DNA of 64,000 nucleotides from Methylobacterium sp. J-076 (GTDB lineage: Bacteria > Pseudomonadota > Alphaproteobacteria > Rhizobiales > Beijerinckiaceae): positions 1 through 64,000 of the forward strand of contig NZ_JAKSXW010000121.1 of the NCBI RefSeq assembly GCF_022829405.1, read 5' to 3'. This document shows positions 29,428-38,601 of this stretch, piece by piece. How positions within the stretch are numbered: the first letter of the stretch is position 1; the number at the start of each line of letters is the position of its first letter. The notes under the pieces were generated by a model. It had not been told where the DNA came from and made no database searches. It was given only the letters and a program-made list of their open reading frames with translations. Both the position numbers and the translations under genes were made by a program.

Positions 29428-30279
29428 TTAGACCTTTCCGCCGGACAGGCGGGTGATCGCCGCCCAGTAGCCGGCCGGCATGAGACGCTGGATCAGCGCG
29501 GCGCTGCGCGCGTCCTTCCCGATGACGATGCGCGGGGCGCGCCGTTCGATCCCGCGGACGATCTCTTCGGCCGCTGCCTCGGGCGGCAGGGTCAGCAGAG
29601 CTTGGAACGCCGCACGCCCCTTCTCGGCGGCGAGGCGCATCGTCTCGGCCTCCTCCGGGATCGCCGAGGGGCGCGGGTCGCGCGCGTTGCGGGCGATTGC
29701 GGTGGCCACGCCTCCGGGATGGACCACGCTGACCCCGAGCCCGGTGCCGGCGTATTCGTGGCGCAGCGATTCGGTGAAGCCCCGCACCGCGAACTTGCTG
29801 GCGCAGTAGGCCGCCTGACCGGGGGGCGCGATCAGCCCGAACAGGCTGGAGATGTTGACGATCTGGGCCTGGGGCCGGGCCTTCAGCATCGGCAGGAAGG
29901 CGTGGCACATCCGTACGACGGCGCGCAGGTTGATGTCGAGGACCCACTCGAAGTCGTCGAGATGCGTCTCTTCGAACCGCCCGCCCAGGGCGACGCCCGC
30001 ATTGTTCACGAGGCAGTCGAGCCGCCCGAACCGGTCCTCGACGGCGGCGGGCAGCATGGCGATGGCGCCCGCATCCGTGAGGTCGACCACGCGGCACTCG
30101 GTGGCGGCCCCGGCCGCGCCGGTCCTGCGGGCGATGGCGGCAAGCCCCTCGGCGTCGCGGTCGATCAGGACGAGGGAGCAGCCCCGTCCCGCGAGCGCCA
30201 CGGCCAGCGCCGCGCCGATGCCGCTAGCCGCCCCGGTGACGAGGGCGACGCTTCCTTCCAACCGGAACTTCTCGGCCAA
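29428..30279 (-). CDS. short-chain dehydrogenase/reductase
   Basis: About 283 residues with the SDR core: cofactor motif TGAASGIG, NNAG, ISSLFG and the catalytic YCASK. It oxidises or reduces alcohols or ketones with NAD(P). Start chosen at TTG 30279 behind GGGGGGAAC; an ATG at 30351 would pass through the pqqA terminator. It is one base from the hydrolase and is first in the three-gene operon. Confidence 0.85.
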   Translation of the reverse strand: MAEKFRLEGSVALVTGAASGIGAALAVALAGRGCSLVLIDRDAEGLAAIARRTGAAGAATECRVVDLTDAGAIAMLPAAVEDRFGRLDCLVNNAGVALGGRFEETHLDDFEWVLDINLRAVVRMCHAFLPMLKARPQAQIVNISSLFGLIAPPGQAAYCASKFAVRGFTESLRHEYAGTGLGVSVVHPGGVATAIARNARDPRPSAIPEEAETMRLAAEKGRAAFQALLTLPPEAAAEEIVRGIERRAPRIVIGKDARSAALIQRLMPAGYWAAITRLSGGKV

Positions 30280-30354
30280 GCCGTTCCCCCCGGATCCCTC
30301 CGGCCGAGCCGGTTCCGGGGGTGATAGCCGAACGCGCCGGGCCGCGCACATACG

Positions 30355-30383
30355 AAAAACGCCGCCCCCCGGAGGAGGCGGCG
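30355..30383 (-). terminator. intrinsic terminator after the pqqA pair
   Basis: On the reverse strand CGCCGCC pairs with GGCGGCG across a short loop, followed by TTTTT. It lies about 28 bases after the downstream pqqA copy and separates it from the SDR operon. Confidence 0.85.
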
Positions 30384-30410
30384 CCCTGAGACCTGACGGT
30401 CGCTGACGAC

Positions 30411-30500
30411 TTAGTTGAAGGTGTCGATCTCAGCGGACTCGTAGCTCGTGACTTCCATGCCGACGCAGATCTCGGACACGACGGGAGCAGACCAAGCCAT
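30411..30500 (-). CDS. pqqA: PQQ precursor peptide PqqA, downstream copy
   Basis: A 29-residue peptide on the reverse strand beginning MAWSAPVVSEICVGMEV and continuing TSYESAEIDTFN. Glu16 and Tyr20 (EVTSY) are the residues cross-linked by PqqE to form pyrroloquinoline quinone, the cofactor of methanol and other alcohol/glucose dehydrogenases. The ribosome binding site is GGAGGAATTATA before ATG. No pqqB, C, D or E follows; the next gene is the SDR behind a terminator. It is too small for standard gene callers. Confidence 0.93.
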   Translation of the reverse strand: MAWSAPVVSEICVGMEVTSYESAEIDTFN

Positions 30501-30573
30501 TATAATTCCTCCAATTTAGACTTCGGGTGGTTTATTGCGACAACCTGCGGACGATCCTCGGATCGCGAACCGC

Positions 30574-30663
30574 TCAGTTGAAGGTGTCGATCTCGGCCGA
30601 CTCGTAGCTCGTGACTTCCATGCCGACGCAGATCTCGGACACGACGGGGGCGGACCAGGCCAT
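30574..30663 (-). CDS. pqqA: PQQ precursor peptide PqqA, upstream copy
   Basis: A second 29-codon gene with the same protein sequence as the downstream copy, 73 bases before it. It differs only at five wobble positions and in its stop (TGA here, TAA downstream). The ribosome binding site is CAGGAGAGAATCAC before ATG. The T-ending wobble codons of the downstream copy are replaced here by C or G. Both copies probably share the promoter at 30804-30833. Confidence 0.93.
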   Translation of the reverse strand: MAWSAPVVSEICVGMEVTSYESAEIDTFN

Positions 30664-30803
30664 GTGATTCTCTCCTGCTCGTAAGGACCATCGATCCGCG
30701 GCGCGTCAGGCGACGCGGACCAGCTGAACTTGCCGCAGGCGAACCCGGGTGCCTCGCGATCCGGTGGCCCGAACCGCTCGCCTCCCGGCCCTGCGATATG
30801 CAG

Positions 30804-30833
30804 GATATAACCGTTTGTTGGGGCGCAATACAA
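30804..30833 (-). promoter_or_regulatory. candidate promoter of the pqqA pair
   Basis: Reverse strand TTGTAT (-35) and TATATC (-10) are separated by 18 bases, in the AT-richest patch near this locus. The implied leader to the first pqqA start is about 130 bases and includes a GC-rich hairpin. The 507 bases between pqqA and mgtE hold no other supported gene. Confidence 0.45.
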
Positions 30834-31170
30834 GCGGACGCTATGCTTATATTTCTCATAGCAATAGTCATCCGGGCCGCCGTTCTGAAAAAGCCGCAGG
30901 CTGCGGAGACTCCGGTGAGGCCGCCGGCTTTGCGCTTGACGGATGCGAGAAGGCGGAGCACGAGGCACCGCGCAGGCCCGCCACGGCGGGGCTGCGCCCC
31001 CTCCAGCTCAGATTCAGTGAAGCGACGTGCCCGACCGATCGTGCCTGCCGCGCCCGGCGTTGCGCCGTCGCTCCCTCTGAGCCGCCGTCAGGTCGGCCCG
31101 CGGGATCGGCCCGCGGCCCGGGAGCGGCCTGACATCCTGCGGCGCGCCGCCTCGTCCCATGAGGCGCGTC

Positions 31171-32541
31171 ATGAACGAGATGACCCCCTTCGACGCCCGC
31201 GTCGAGCCTGCAGCCCTGGCCGCGCGGCTCGCTGACGAGCGCGCCCCCGACATCGTCGAGGCGCTGAACAGCGAAGCGCCCGAGGTCGCCACGGCGATCC
31301 TCCTCGGCCTGCCGATGGAGCGGGCGATCGAGGTGCTGGACCAGCCCGCGCTGGAATGCGCCAGCGAGATCATCGAGATGTTGCCCCGGGACCGGGTGGC
31401 GTCGTTCCTGTCGGGCATGTCCGCCGACCGGGTGACGGATGTGTTCCGCGAGATCGAGGAGCCCGGCCGCTCCGACCTGCGGGCCCGCCTCGACGCCGAG
31501 ACCCGCGGCGCCGTCGACCGTCTCTCGGCCTATGGCGAGGAGACGGTGGGCTCGCTGATGACGACCGAGTTCGTCACGGTGCCGGGCACCTGGACCGTGG
31601 GCCAGACGCTCGAATACTGCCGGCACGTCGAGAAGACCCGGGAGACGATCTACTCGATCTTCGTGCTCGATCCGCGCACCCGCGCCCTCACCAAGGCGGT
31701 GCCCCTGCGCCGGCTGATCTCCGGCAACCCGGAGGACAACGTGCTGACGGTGGCGCCCGGCCGCGCCCCCCTCGCCGTATCGCCCACCGCGAGCCGCGAC
31801 GAGGCGGCCCGGCTGATCTCGAAATACGACCTCCTGGCCCTTCCGGTGGTGGATGCGGTCGGCCACGTCATCGGCATCGTCACCGTGGACGACATGATCG
31901 ACGCCATGGTCGAGAAGCAGACGCAGGAGGTGCAGCGCTTCGGCGGCATGGAGGCACTGCCCGAGCCGTACATGGATATCGGCTTCCTCACGATGATCCG
32001 GAAGCGGGCCGGCTGGCTCTGCGCCCTGTTCCTGTCCGAAATGCTCACCGCCTCGGCCATGCAGGGGTTCGAGGGCGAGTTGGAGAAGGCCATCGTCCTC
32101 ACCCTGTTCATCCCGCTCATCATGAGCTCGGGGGGCAATTCCGGCTCGCAGGCGACCTCGCTGCTGATCCGCGCCCTGGCGCTGCACCAAGTCCGGTTGC
32201 GGGACTGGTGGAAGGTGGCCCTGCGCGAGTTGCCGACCGGGCTGGTGCTCGGTGGGATCCTCGGCGTCATCGCCGTCATCCGCATCGTGGCGTGGCAGAA
32301 GTTCGGCCTCTACGATTACGGCGAGCACTGGCCGCTGGTGGCGGCGACGGTCGGGGCCGCCCTGGTGGGGATCGTGACCTTCGGCTCCCTGGCCGGCTCG
32401 ATGCTGCCCTTCGTGCTCCAGCGCATCGGGTTCGACCCCGCCACGGCCTCCGCGCCCTTCGTGGCGACGCTGGTCGATGTGACGGGGCTGGTGATCTACT
32501 TTTCGGTGGCGCTCCTCATCCTGCGGGGGACGCTGCTGTAG
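31171..32541 (+). CDS. mgtE: magnesium transporter MgtE
   Basis: About 456 residues: an N-terminal MgtE-N superhelix, two CBS domains (GSLMTTEFVTVPGTWTVGQT and LPVVDAVGHVIGIVTVDD) and a five-helix membrane domain starting near residue 280. The ion-binding motif PLIMSSGGNSGSQATSL is intact. It moves Mg2+ into the cell and is gated by cytoplasmic Mg2+ through the CBS region. ATG 31171 has GAGGCG upstream; ATG 31159 is an alternative. No Mg riboswitch is recognised upstream. Confidence 0.93.
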   Translation: MNEMTPFDARVEPAALAARLADERAPDIVEALNSEAPEVATAILLGLPMERAIEVLDQPALECASEIIEMLPRDRVASFLSGMSADRVTDVFREIEEPGRSDLRARLDAETRGAVDRLSAYGEETVGSLMTTEFVTVPGTWTVGQTLEYCRHVEKTRETIYSIFVLDPRTRALTKAVPLRRLISGNPEDNVLTVAPGRAPLAVSPTASRDEAARLISKYDLLALPVVDAVGHVIGIVTVDDMIDAMVEKQTQEVQRFGGMEALPEPYMDIGFLTMIRKRAGWLCALFLSEMLTASAMQGFEGELEKAIVLTLFIPLIMSSGGNSGSQATSLLIRALALHQVRLRDWWKVALRELPTGLVLGGILGVIAVIRIVAWQKFGLYDYGEHWPLVAATVGAALVGIVTFGSLAGSMLPFVLQRIGFDPATASAPFVATLVDVTGLVIYFSVALLILRGTLL

Positions 32542-32582
32542 GGCAGCGACCGATCACGTGGAGGCGCCCCCCACCCACTCAC

Positions 32583-32690
32583 CCCATCCTGAGGTGCCCG
32601 CGTCAGCGGGCCTCGAAGGAGGTCTCCAGCCTGTCGCGCGATCCCTGGAGCCTTCCTTCGAGGCGGCTTCGCCGCACCTAAGGATGAGGG
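32583..32690. repeat. imperfect palindromic repeat, type 3
   Basis: Outer arms CCCATCCTGAGGTGC (32583-32597) and GCACCTAAGGATGAGG (32674-32689) are mirrored, and inner GCCTCGAAGGAGG and CCTTCCTTCGAGGC also match. It lies between the convergent mgtE and ligase genes, where it can act as a terminator. Unlike the other arrays it has the TGAGGTGC core. Confidence 0.7.
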
Positions 32691-32735
32691 ATGATCTGGA
32701 GAAGTTTGGCTGAACACACTCGTTCGGGTAGGGCG

Positions 32736-34277
32736 CTAGCTCTGCGACGCCGCGACGAGGCGCTTGCGCTGCACCTTGCCGTTGGCGGTCCTCGGCAGGG
32801 CATCGAGGAAGCGGATTTCGCGGGGGCGCTTGTAGGCCGCGAGGCGGTCCGCGCACCAGTCGAGCAACACCCCGGCATCCGGGGTGGCGCCCGGCTGCAG
32901 CACCACGAAGCCGCAGATCACCGACACGTCGGCCCGCACCGGCAACTCGGCCACCCCGACCTCGGCCACCGAGGGATGGGCCGCGAGCACCACCTCGACC
33001 TCGTTCGGCGAGACCCGGTAGCCCATCGCCTTCATCAGGTCGTTGTTGCGGCCCTCGAACCAGAGATAGCCGTCCGCATCGAACCGGGCAAGGTCGCCGC
33101 CGACGAACCACTCGCCGCGCAGCACCTCCGCCTCCTCCTCGGGGCGGTTCCAGTAGCCGAGCATCAGCGCCGGCTCGGTGCGGTGGACCGCGAGCAGCCC
33201 GCTTTCGCCGGCCGGAAGCGGCACGGGCTCGCCCGCGACGGGCAGGATCGCCACACGCCGTCCCGGCTGCGGCTTGCCCGGCGAGCCGGGGCGCACGGGG
33301 ATCGTCGGCCCACTGGAGATGTAGGTCGAGATCTCGCTCATCCCGAGCGCCTCGTAGAGCGGCTTGCCGGTGGCCGCCGCCCAGGCGTCGAGCAGCTCGG
33401 TGGACAGGGGCTCGCCGGCGGTGCAGCCATGGCGCAGGCTGGACAGGTCGTGGGCGGGCAGGTCGCCGTATTTGAGGATCTGGCGGTAGAGGGTCGGGAC
33501 GGCCGCGAAGACCGTCGCCCCGTAGCGGGCGATCAGCCGGGGCCAGACGCCCGCGTCGCGCGGGCCGTTGTAGAGCACCGCCGTCGCGCCCACCGACCAT
33601 GGGTCGGAGAGGCCGACGCCGAGCGTGTAGGTCCAATTCATGGTGCCGGCATGGAGCATCACATCGTTTGCGGTGATGCCGATCCAGTGGTCGAGCATCG
33701 GCCGCCGCCCGTAGGTGGCCCGGTGCCCGTGAAGCACGCCCTTCGGGCGGCTCGTGGTGCCCGAGGTGTAGATCAGCATCGCCGGGTCGTCGGCGGCGGT
33801 GTCGGCGTAGTCGGCGAGGGGCTCGCCCGCCATCAGCGCCGCGATGGCCGCGGCGTCGAGGACGATCCGGTCGCCGAGGATGTGGGGATCGACGGTGCAG
33901 CCACCGGCCAGGGCCACCGCCGCCGCGCCGGAATTCTCCAGGAGGAACGCCGCCTCGCCCTCGGTGAGCTGGGGCGAGGAGGGCAGGGAGACGAGGCCCG
34001 CCGCCATGGCGCCGAAATGCAGCAGGGCGTAGTCCGCATCGTTGCCCATGCGGATCATCACCCGGTCCCCGGGCTTCAGGCCGAGCCGCAGCAACCCGGC
34101 CGCGATGCCCCGCACCGCCCGGTCCACCTCGCCGAAGCTGAGACGCGCGTCCGTGCCGTCGCCGACCAGGATCAGCGCGGTCTTCTCGGGCCTCAGACGG
34201 GCATTCTCACCGATGCAGTAGCGGGCCGCGTTGAAGCGGGCGGGCGGGTTCCGGGTCTCTGACAACGGGCGGTCCAT
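32736..34277 (-). CDS. AMP-dependent acyl-CoA synthetase (benzoate-CoA ligase-like)
   Basis: A 513-residue ligase. P-loop LIYTSGTTSRPKGVLHG, ATP motif YEALGMSEIS, FVGGDLARFDADGYLWFEGR and the C-terminal catalytic lysine in RTANGKVQRKRL are present. It activates an organic acid as acyl-AMP then acyl-CoA; the sequence is nearest aryl/short-chain acid ligases by its AGEPLSTEL region, but specificity is uncertain. It stands alone; no degradation genes adjoin. Confidence 0.85.
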   Translation of the reverse strand: MDRPLSETRNPPARFNAARYCIGENARLRPEKTALILVGDGTDARLSFGEVDRAVRGIAAGLLRLGLKPGDRVMIRMGNDADYALLHFGAMAAGLVSLPSSPQLTEGEAAFLLENSGAAAVALAGGCTVDPHILGDRIVLDAAAIAALMAGEPLADYADTAADDPAMLIYTSGTTSRPKGVLHGHRATYGRRPMLDHWIGITANDVMLHAGTMNWTYTLGVGLSDPWSVGATAVLYNGPRDAGVWPRLIARYGATVFAAVPTLYRQILKYGDLPAHDLSSLRHGCTAGEPLSTELLDAWAAATGKPLYEALGMSEISTYISSGPTIPVRPGSPGKPQPGRRVAILPVAGEPVPLPAGESGLLAVHRTEPALMLGYWNRPEEEAEVLRGEWFVGGDLARFDADGYLWFEGRNNDLMKAMGYRVSPNEVEVVLAAHPSVAEVGVAELPVRADVSVICGFVVLQPGATPDAGVLLDWCADRLAAYKRPREIRFLDALPRTANGKVQRKRLVAASQS

Positions 34278-34370
34278 CGCGGAGGAGTTTGGCTCCGGTG
34301 TCCCGCGCGGCCGGCCGTTCCGTCAACTCGAAATGTCGCCGCCGCGTCGCTCGCCGTGACGGCTTGGGTT

Positions 34371-34480
34371 CTCCTTCCCCTTGTGGGGAAGGGGCAGGGG
34401 TGGGGGCGGTTCAGGCGGAACCGCCCAGCCCCATCCGGCACCACCCCCACCTCTCACTCCTCCCCACGAGGGGAAGGGGA
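34371..34480. repeat. palindromic repeat, second family
   Basis: TCCTTCCCCTTGTGGGGAAG at the left and TCCCCACGAGGGGAAGGGGA at the right surround a pair of arms GGGGGCGGTT and AACCGCC. It shares the CCCC/GGGG core of the element at 23.13 kb. It lies between paoC and the ligase gene. Confidence 0.65.
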
Positions 34481-34500
34481 GCGACGTGGCGTCCCACACG

Positions 34501-36744
34501 TCACGTCCGCCGCTGGGTCTCCCGCTCCTCCAGGCCCTTGAGCACCTTATCGAGGGTCATCGGATAATCGCGGATGCGGATGCCGGTGGCGTTGTAGATC
34601 GCGTTGGCCACCGAGGCGCCCGCGCCGCAGATGCCGAGCTCCCCCAGCCCCTTGCTCTTGAGGGGATTCGCCTTGTCGTCGAGTTCCGGCAGGAAGAACG
34701 CATCGACGTCCGGCACGTCGGCGTGGGTGGAGACGTGGTACTCGGCCAGGTCGTGGTTGACGTAGTAGCTGTAGCGGGGGTCGATCACCGCATCTTCCAT
34801 CAGCGCCGCGCCGACGCCGAAGATCATGCCGCCGATGGCCTGGGAGCGGGCGGTCTTCGCGTTGAGGATCCGCCCCCCGGTGAAGCAGCCGAGCATCCGG
34901 CGCAGGCGGATCTCGCCCGTATCGACATCCACGCCGACCTCGGCGAAGTGCGCGCCGTAGGAATACTGCGCGAACTTCTTCTCCAGCTCGCCGGGCTTGA
35001 TCTCGCCCTTGGCCTCGATCCCGTCGGGACCGGCGAGGTCCGTCAGCGACACCGAGCGGTCGCCCGCGTTCACGGCCCCGTCGGAGAAGGTGGCGGTGGC
35101 GGGATCGATGCCCGCCTTGGCGGCGAGCGCCTGCCGGAGGTTGTCGCAGGCGACGTAGAGCGCCGAGCCCGCCGAACCCGCGCCGAACGAGCCGCCGGAG
35201 CCCGCCGCCTTCGGGAAGTTCGTGTCGCCGAGTTCGACGCGCACCTTCTCCGGCGGCAGCCCCAGCATCTCCCCGCCGATCTGGGTGAGGATGGTGTAGG
35301 TGCCGGTGCCGAGGTCGGTCATGGCCATGCGGACGGTGAGCACCCCGTCCGGGCCGAGGCGGACGCCGGCCGAGGACGGCTTCAGCGGGTTCTGCCGGGC
35401 CGCGGCCGACACGCCGAGGCCGACGAGCCATTGCCCGTCCCGGGTGGCGCCGGGCTTGCCGCGCTTGTCCCAGCCGAACCGGGCCGCGCCCTCCTTCATG
35501 CAGTCCACGAGGCGGCGGGTGGAGTAGGGAATCTTCTTCTCGGGATCTTCGCTCGGCTCGTTGCGAATGCGCAGCTCGATGGGGTCGAGGTTCAGCCGTT
35601 CGGCGAGCTCGTCCATGGCGCATTCGAAGGCGAGCTGCCCCACCGCCTCGCCCGGCGCGCGCATCGAGGACGCGATCGGCATGTTCAGGTTGACCAGCCG
35701 ATGCCGGGTGATGCGATTGGGAGCGGCGTAGAGGGAGCGGGTCACGTTGGCGGACGTCTCGTAGAACGTGTCGCCCACGGCCGTGTCCGACCACGATTCG
35801 TGGGCGATGGCGTTGAGCTTTCCGTCCTTGTCGGCGCCGAGGCGGACGCGCTGGATCGTGTCGGTGCGGTGGGTGCCGACGTGGAACTCCTGCTGGCGTG
35901 TGAGCGCCACCTTCACCGGCCGCTTGACGACCTTCGCCGCGAGCGCCGCCAGCGTCGCCTCCGGCAGGGCCTGGAGCTTCGAGCCGAAGCCGCCGCCGAT
36001 ATAGGGCGTGACGATCCTCACCTTCTCCGGCGGTAGCTTCAGCACCGAGCCGAGGGCGGGCTGGCCCCGGTTCGGCATCTGGTTGGCCGAGTAGAGCACG
36101 ACCGAGTCCCCGTCCGGCCCGGTCTCCCAGGCGGCGATGGTGGCATGGGGCTCCATCTGGGCGTGGATCTGCGTCGGCGTCGTGTACTCCACGTCGATCT
36201 GCACCGGGGCGGCGGCGAAGGCGCCGTCGAAATCGCCCAGCGCGGAATCCACCTTGACGGTCGGGGACGTCGTCATCGGCTTCGGCTCGTAGGCCGCGCC
36301 GCGGTTCTCCTTGAGCAGGCCCTTCGGCTTGGCGCGGTCGTAGTTCACCTTCACCAGCAGCGCGGCGGCGCGGGCCTGTTCGAAGGTCTCCGCGACCACG
36401 AAGGCGACGGGCTGGCCGTAGAACAGGACCTCGCGGCCCTGGAGCTGTGGCCAGACCTGCTCCTTCTTCTCGCCCTGCTCGGGCACGTTCTCGTGGGTCA
36501 TCACGAGGATCGTCCCCGGCGCGTTCCGCGCGGCGGTGGCGTCGATGGCCGTGATGGTGCCCGCGGCCACCGTGGCGGTGACGATGTAGCCGTAGGCGGG
36601 GTCCTTCAGGGCCCGGCTCTCGTAGGCGTAGGGCGCTCGGCCGGTCACCTTGAGGGGGCCATCCACCCGGTCCAGGGGCCTCCCGACGAGGCCGTCAGGG
36701 CGTTCGTCGAGCGGCGTGCGGCCGATCGGCTGGTTCATCTCCAT
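34501..36744 (-). CDS. paoC: aldehyde oxidoreductase molybdenum-binding subunit PaoC
   Basis: A 747-residue xanthine-dehydrogenase-family large subunit. Cofactor-binding motifs include GGGFGSKL and GSGGSFGAGSAGSA, and the catalytic Glu is in KGLGELGICGAGASVANAI. ATG 36744 follows AGGACATCC. PaoC needs MCD with a terminal sulfido ligand, supplied by XdhC/MocA-type proteins such as those at 20.4-23.1 kb. The gene order paoA-paoB-paoC matches E. coli paoABC. The substrate class is aromatic or other aldehydes, oxidised to acids. Confidence 0.93.
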   Translation of the reverse strand: MEMNQPIGRTPLDERPDGLVGRPLDRVDGPLKVTGRAPYAYESRALKDPAYGYIVTATVAAGTITAIDATAARNAPGTILVMTHENVPEQGEKKEQVWPQLQGREVLFYGQPVAFVVAETFEQARAAALLVKVNYDRAKPKGLLKENRGAAYEPKPMTTSPTVKVDSALGDFDGAFAAAPVQIDVEYTTPTQIHAQMEPHATIAAWETGPDGDSVVLYSANQMPNRGQPALGSVLKLPPEKVRIVTPYIGGGFGSKLQALPEATLAALAAKVVKRPVKVALTRQQEFHVGTHRTDTIQRVRLGADKDGKLNAIAHESWSDTAVGDTFYETSANVTRSLYAAPNRITRHRLVNLNMPIASSMRAPGEAVGQLAFECAMDELAERLNLDPIELRIRNEPSEDPEKKIPYSTRRLVDCMKEGAARFGWDKRGKPGATRDGQWLVGLGVSAAARQNPLKPSSAGVRLGPDGVLTVRMAMTDLGTGTYTILTQIGGEMLGLPPEKVRVELGDTNFPKAAGSGGSFGAGSAGSALYVACDNLRQALAAKAGIDPATATFSDGAVNAGDRSVSLTDLAGPDGIEAKGEIKPGELEKKFAQYSYGAHFAEVGVDVDTGEIRLRRMLGCFTGGRILNAKTARSQAIGGMIFGVGAALMEDAVIDPRYSYYVNHDLAEYHVSTHADVPDVDAFFLPELDDKANPLKSKGLGELGICGAGASVANAIYNATGIRIRDYPMTLDKVLKGLEERETQRRT

Positions 36745-36766
36745 GGCGGATGTCCTGCGTTCGGCG

Positions 36767-37741
36767 TCAGGCACGGGTCGCCTGCGCGACGACGGCGCGC
36801 AGGGTCCGGCGGGTGAGGGGGATCTTGAAGTCGTTGGCGCCGTAGCCCCGGGCGCCCTTCAGGACCGCGTCGGCGGCGGCGTCGGCCGAGCCGGTGCGGA
36901 CCAGCGCCTCCTCGGCGGCGGCCACGCGCCAGGGCTTGTGGGCGAGCCCGCCGAAGGCGAGCCGAGCCGAGCCGACCCGGCCATTGCCCTCCGCGGCGAT
37001 CACCGCCGCGACGGAGATGGTGGCGAAGGCGTAGGAGGCCCGGTCGCGGACCTTCCGGTAGAGATGCGTGCCCACGATCGGCTTCGGCAGCGTCACCGCC
37101 GTGATGATCTCTCCCTTGCGCAGGTCGGTCTCGATCTGGGGGGTGTCGCCCGGCAGGCGGTGGAAGTCGGCCATGGGGATGCTGCGCATCGCCCCGTCCG
37201 GGTTCATCGTCTCCACGGTGGCGTCGAGGGCCCGCATGGCGACGTTCATGTCGGACGGGTTGGTGGCGATGCAGTGGTCGCTCGTCCCCACCACGGCCAT
37301 GATGCGGGTGAACCCGCCGATGGCCGAGCAGCCGGAGCCCGGCTCGCGTTTGTTACAGGGCATGGCAGTGTCGTAGAAGTAGTAGCAGCGGGTCCGCTGG
37401 AGCAGGTTGCCCGCAGTGGTCGCCTTGTTGCGCAGCTGGCCGGAGGCGCCCGCGAGCAGGGCCCGGGAAAGCACCGCATAGTCCTTGCGCACCCGGGGAT
37501 GGGCGGCGAGGTCGGAATTGCGCACCAGCGCTCCGATCCGCAGGCCGCCCTCCGGCGTGTCCTCGACCTTCGCCAGGGGCAGCCGGTTGACGTCGACCAG
37601 GGTGGCCGGCGTCTCGATCTGCAGCTTCATCAGGTCGAGGAGGTTCGTCCCCCCGGCAATGAACGTGGCGCCGGGCCGCTCGGCGACGAGCTTGGCCGCG
37701 TCCTGCACCGTGGCCGGACGCTCGTAGGTGAAGGCCTTCAT
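36767..37741 (-). CDS. paoB: aldehyde oxidoreductase FAD subunit PaoB
   Basis: A 324-residue FAD subunit. FAD motifs are [15 protein letters not shown] and [10 protein letters not shown]. The run [20 protein letters not shown] contains the cysteines that hold an extra [4Fe-4S] cluster in E. coli PaoB, a feature absent from ordinary xanthine dehydrogenase FAD subunits. Electrons pass from Mo through the [2Fe-2S] subunit to FAD. It starts ten bases after the paoA stop. Confidence 0.92.
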   Translation of the reverse strand: MKAFTYERPATVQDAAKLVAERPGATFIAGGTNLLDLMKLQIETPATLVDVNRLPLAKVEDTPEGGLRIGALVRNSDLAAHPRVRKDYAVLSRALLAGASGQLRNKATTAGNLLQRTRCYYFYDTAMPCNKREPGSGCSAIGGFTRIMAVVGTSDHCIATNPSDMNVAMRALDATVETMNPDGAMRSIPMADFHRLPGDTPQIETDLRKGEIITAVTLPKPIVGTHLYRKVRDRASYAFATISVAAVIAAEGNGRVGSARLAFGGLAHKPWRVAAAEEALVRTGSADAAADAVLKGARGYGANDFKIPLTRRTLRAVVAQATRA

Positions 37742-37751
37742 CGGGCGTGCC

Positions 37752-38402
37752 TCACAGGTTCGAGCCGGCGGTATCGCGGATCGCCGCGACGATGTTCGGG
37801 TAGGCCGAGCAGCGGCAGATGTTGCCGCTCATCCGCTCGCGGATCTCGGCGTCGCTGAGGGAGGCGGTGACGGTGAGGTCGTCGGTGACGTGGCTCGGCC
37901 AGCCCTCCTTCGCCTCTTTCAGCATCCCCACCGCGGAGCAGATCTGCCCAGGGGTGCAGTAGCCGCACTGGAAGCCATCATGGCTGATGAAGGCGGCCTG
38001 CATCGGGTGCAGCGCCTCGCCCGCGGCCAGCCCCTCGATGGTGGTGATGGCGTCGCCGTCATGCATGGCGACCAGGGTCAGGCAGGAATTGATGCGGCGC
38101 CCGTCGATCAGGACGGTGCAGGCGCCGCACTGGCCATGGTCGCAGCCCTTCTTGGTGCCCGTGAGGGCGAGGTGCTCGCGCAGGGCGTCGAGGAGCGTGG
38201 TGCGGGTGTCGAGGTTCAGGTCGTGGCCCTGCCCGTTGATGGTCAGGCGCACCGGCAGGGTCTGGGGAGCTGGATCGCCCGGCGCCGCCGCCCGGGCCGG
38301 CGCGGGCCGGAACCCAAGCCCGCCGAAGCCGAGCGCTCCGACCAGGGCACACCCTTCCACGACGGCACGGCGCGTCGGCGCGCCCGGTGATTGGTCAGTC
38401 AT
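37752..38402 (-). CDS. paoA: aldehyde oxidoreductase iron-sulfur subunit PaoA with Tat signal
   Basis: A 216-residue protein. The N-terminus PTRRAVVEG then a hydrophobic stretch is a twin-arginine signal, so the whole folded complex is exported to the periplasm. Two [2Fe-2S] clusters are bound by [20 protein letters not shown] (with C at INSC) and CGYCTPG plus [15 protein letters not shown] 38402 is upstream of a diverging aldo/keto reductase. First gene of the operon. Confidence 0.92.
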   Translation of the reverse strand: MTDQSPGAPTRRAVVEGCALVGALGFGGLGFRPAPARAAAPGDPAPQTLPVRLTINGQGHDLNLDTRTTLLDALREHLALTGTKKGCDHGQCGACTVLIDGRRINSCLTLVAMHDGDAITTIEGLAAGEALHPMQAAFISHDGFQCGYCTPGQICSAVGMLKEAKEGWPSHVTDDLTVTASLSDAEIRERMSGNICRCSAYPNIVAAIRDTAGSNL

Positions 38403-38601
38403 GCTGCGAGCCCGCTGGGAGAAGTCGGCGCGCGCCACCGCGCGGCATCGTTCGGAAAGCTGCTGGGCAACGTTCCCCCCGCCAGACTGGATCCACTCCA
38501 GACTGCGCCGGATCAACGCGGGAGACCGCCCCTCACCCTGGCACCGGGGGACCGCGCACCACAGGTGAGGGCGATACCCCCGCCCACCGGAGACAGCCCG
38601 C

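Noticed and set aside
30516..30968. 150-codon reverse frame over the upstream pqqA
   Set aside because: It covers pqqA in another frame, with Pro/Arg/Ser-rich text and no homologous motif.
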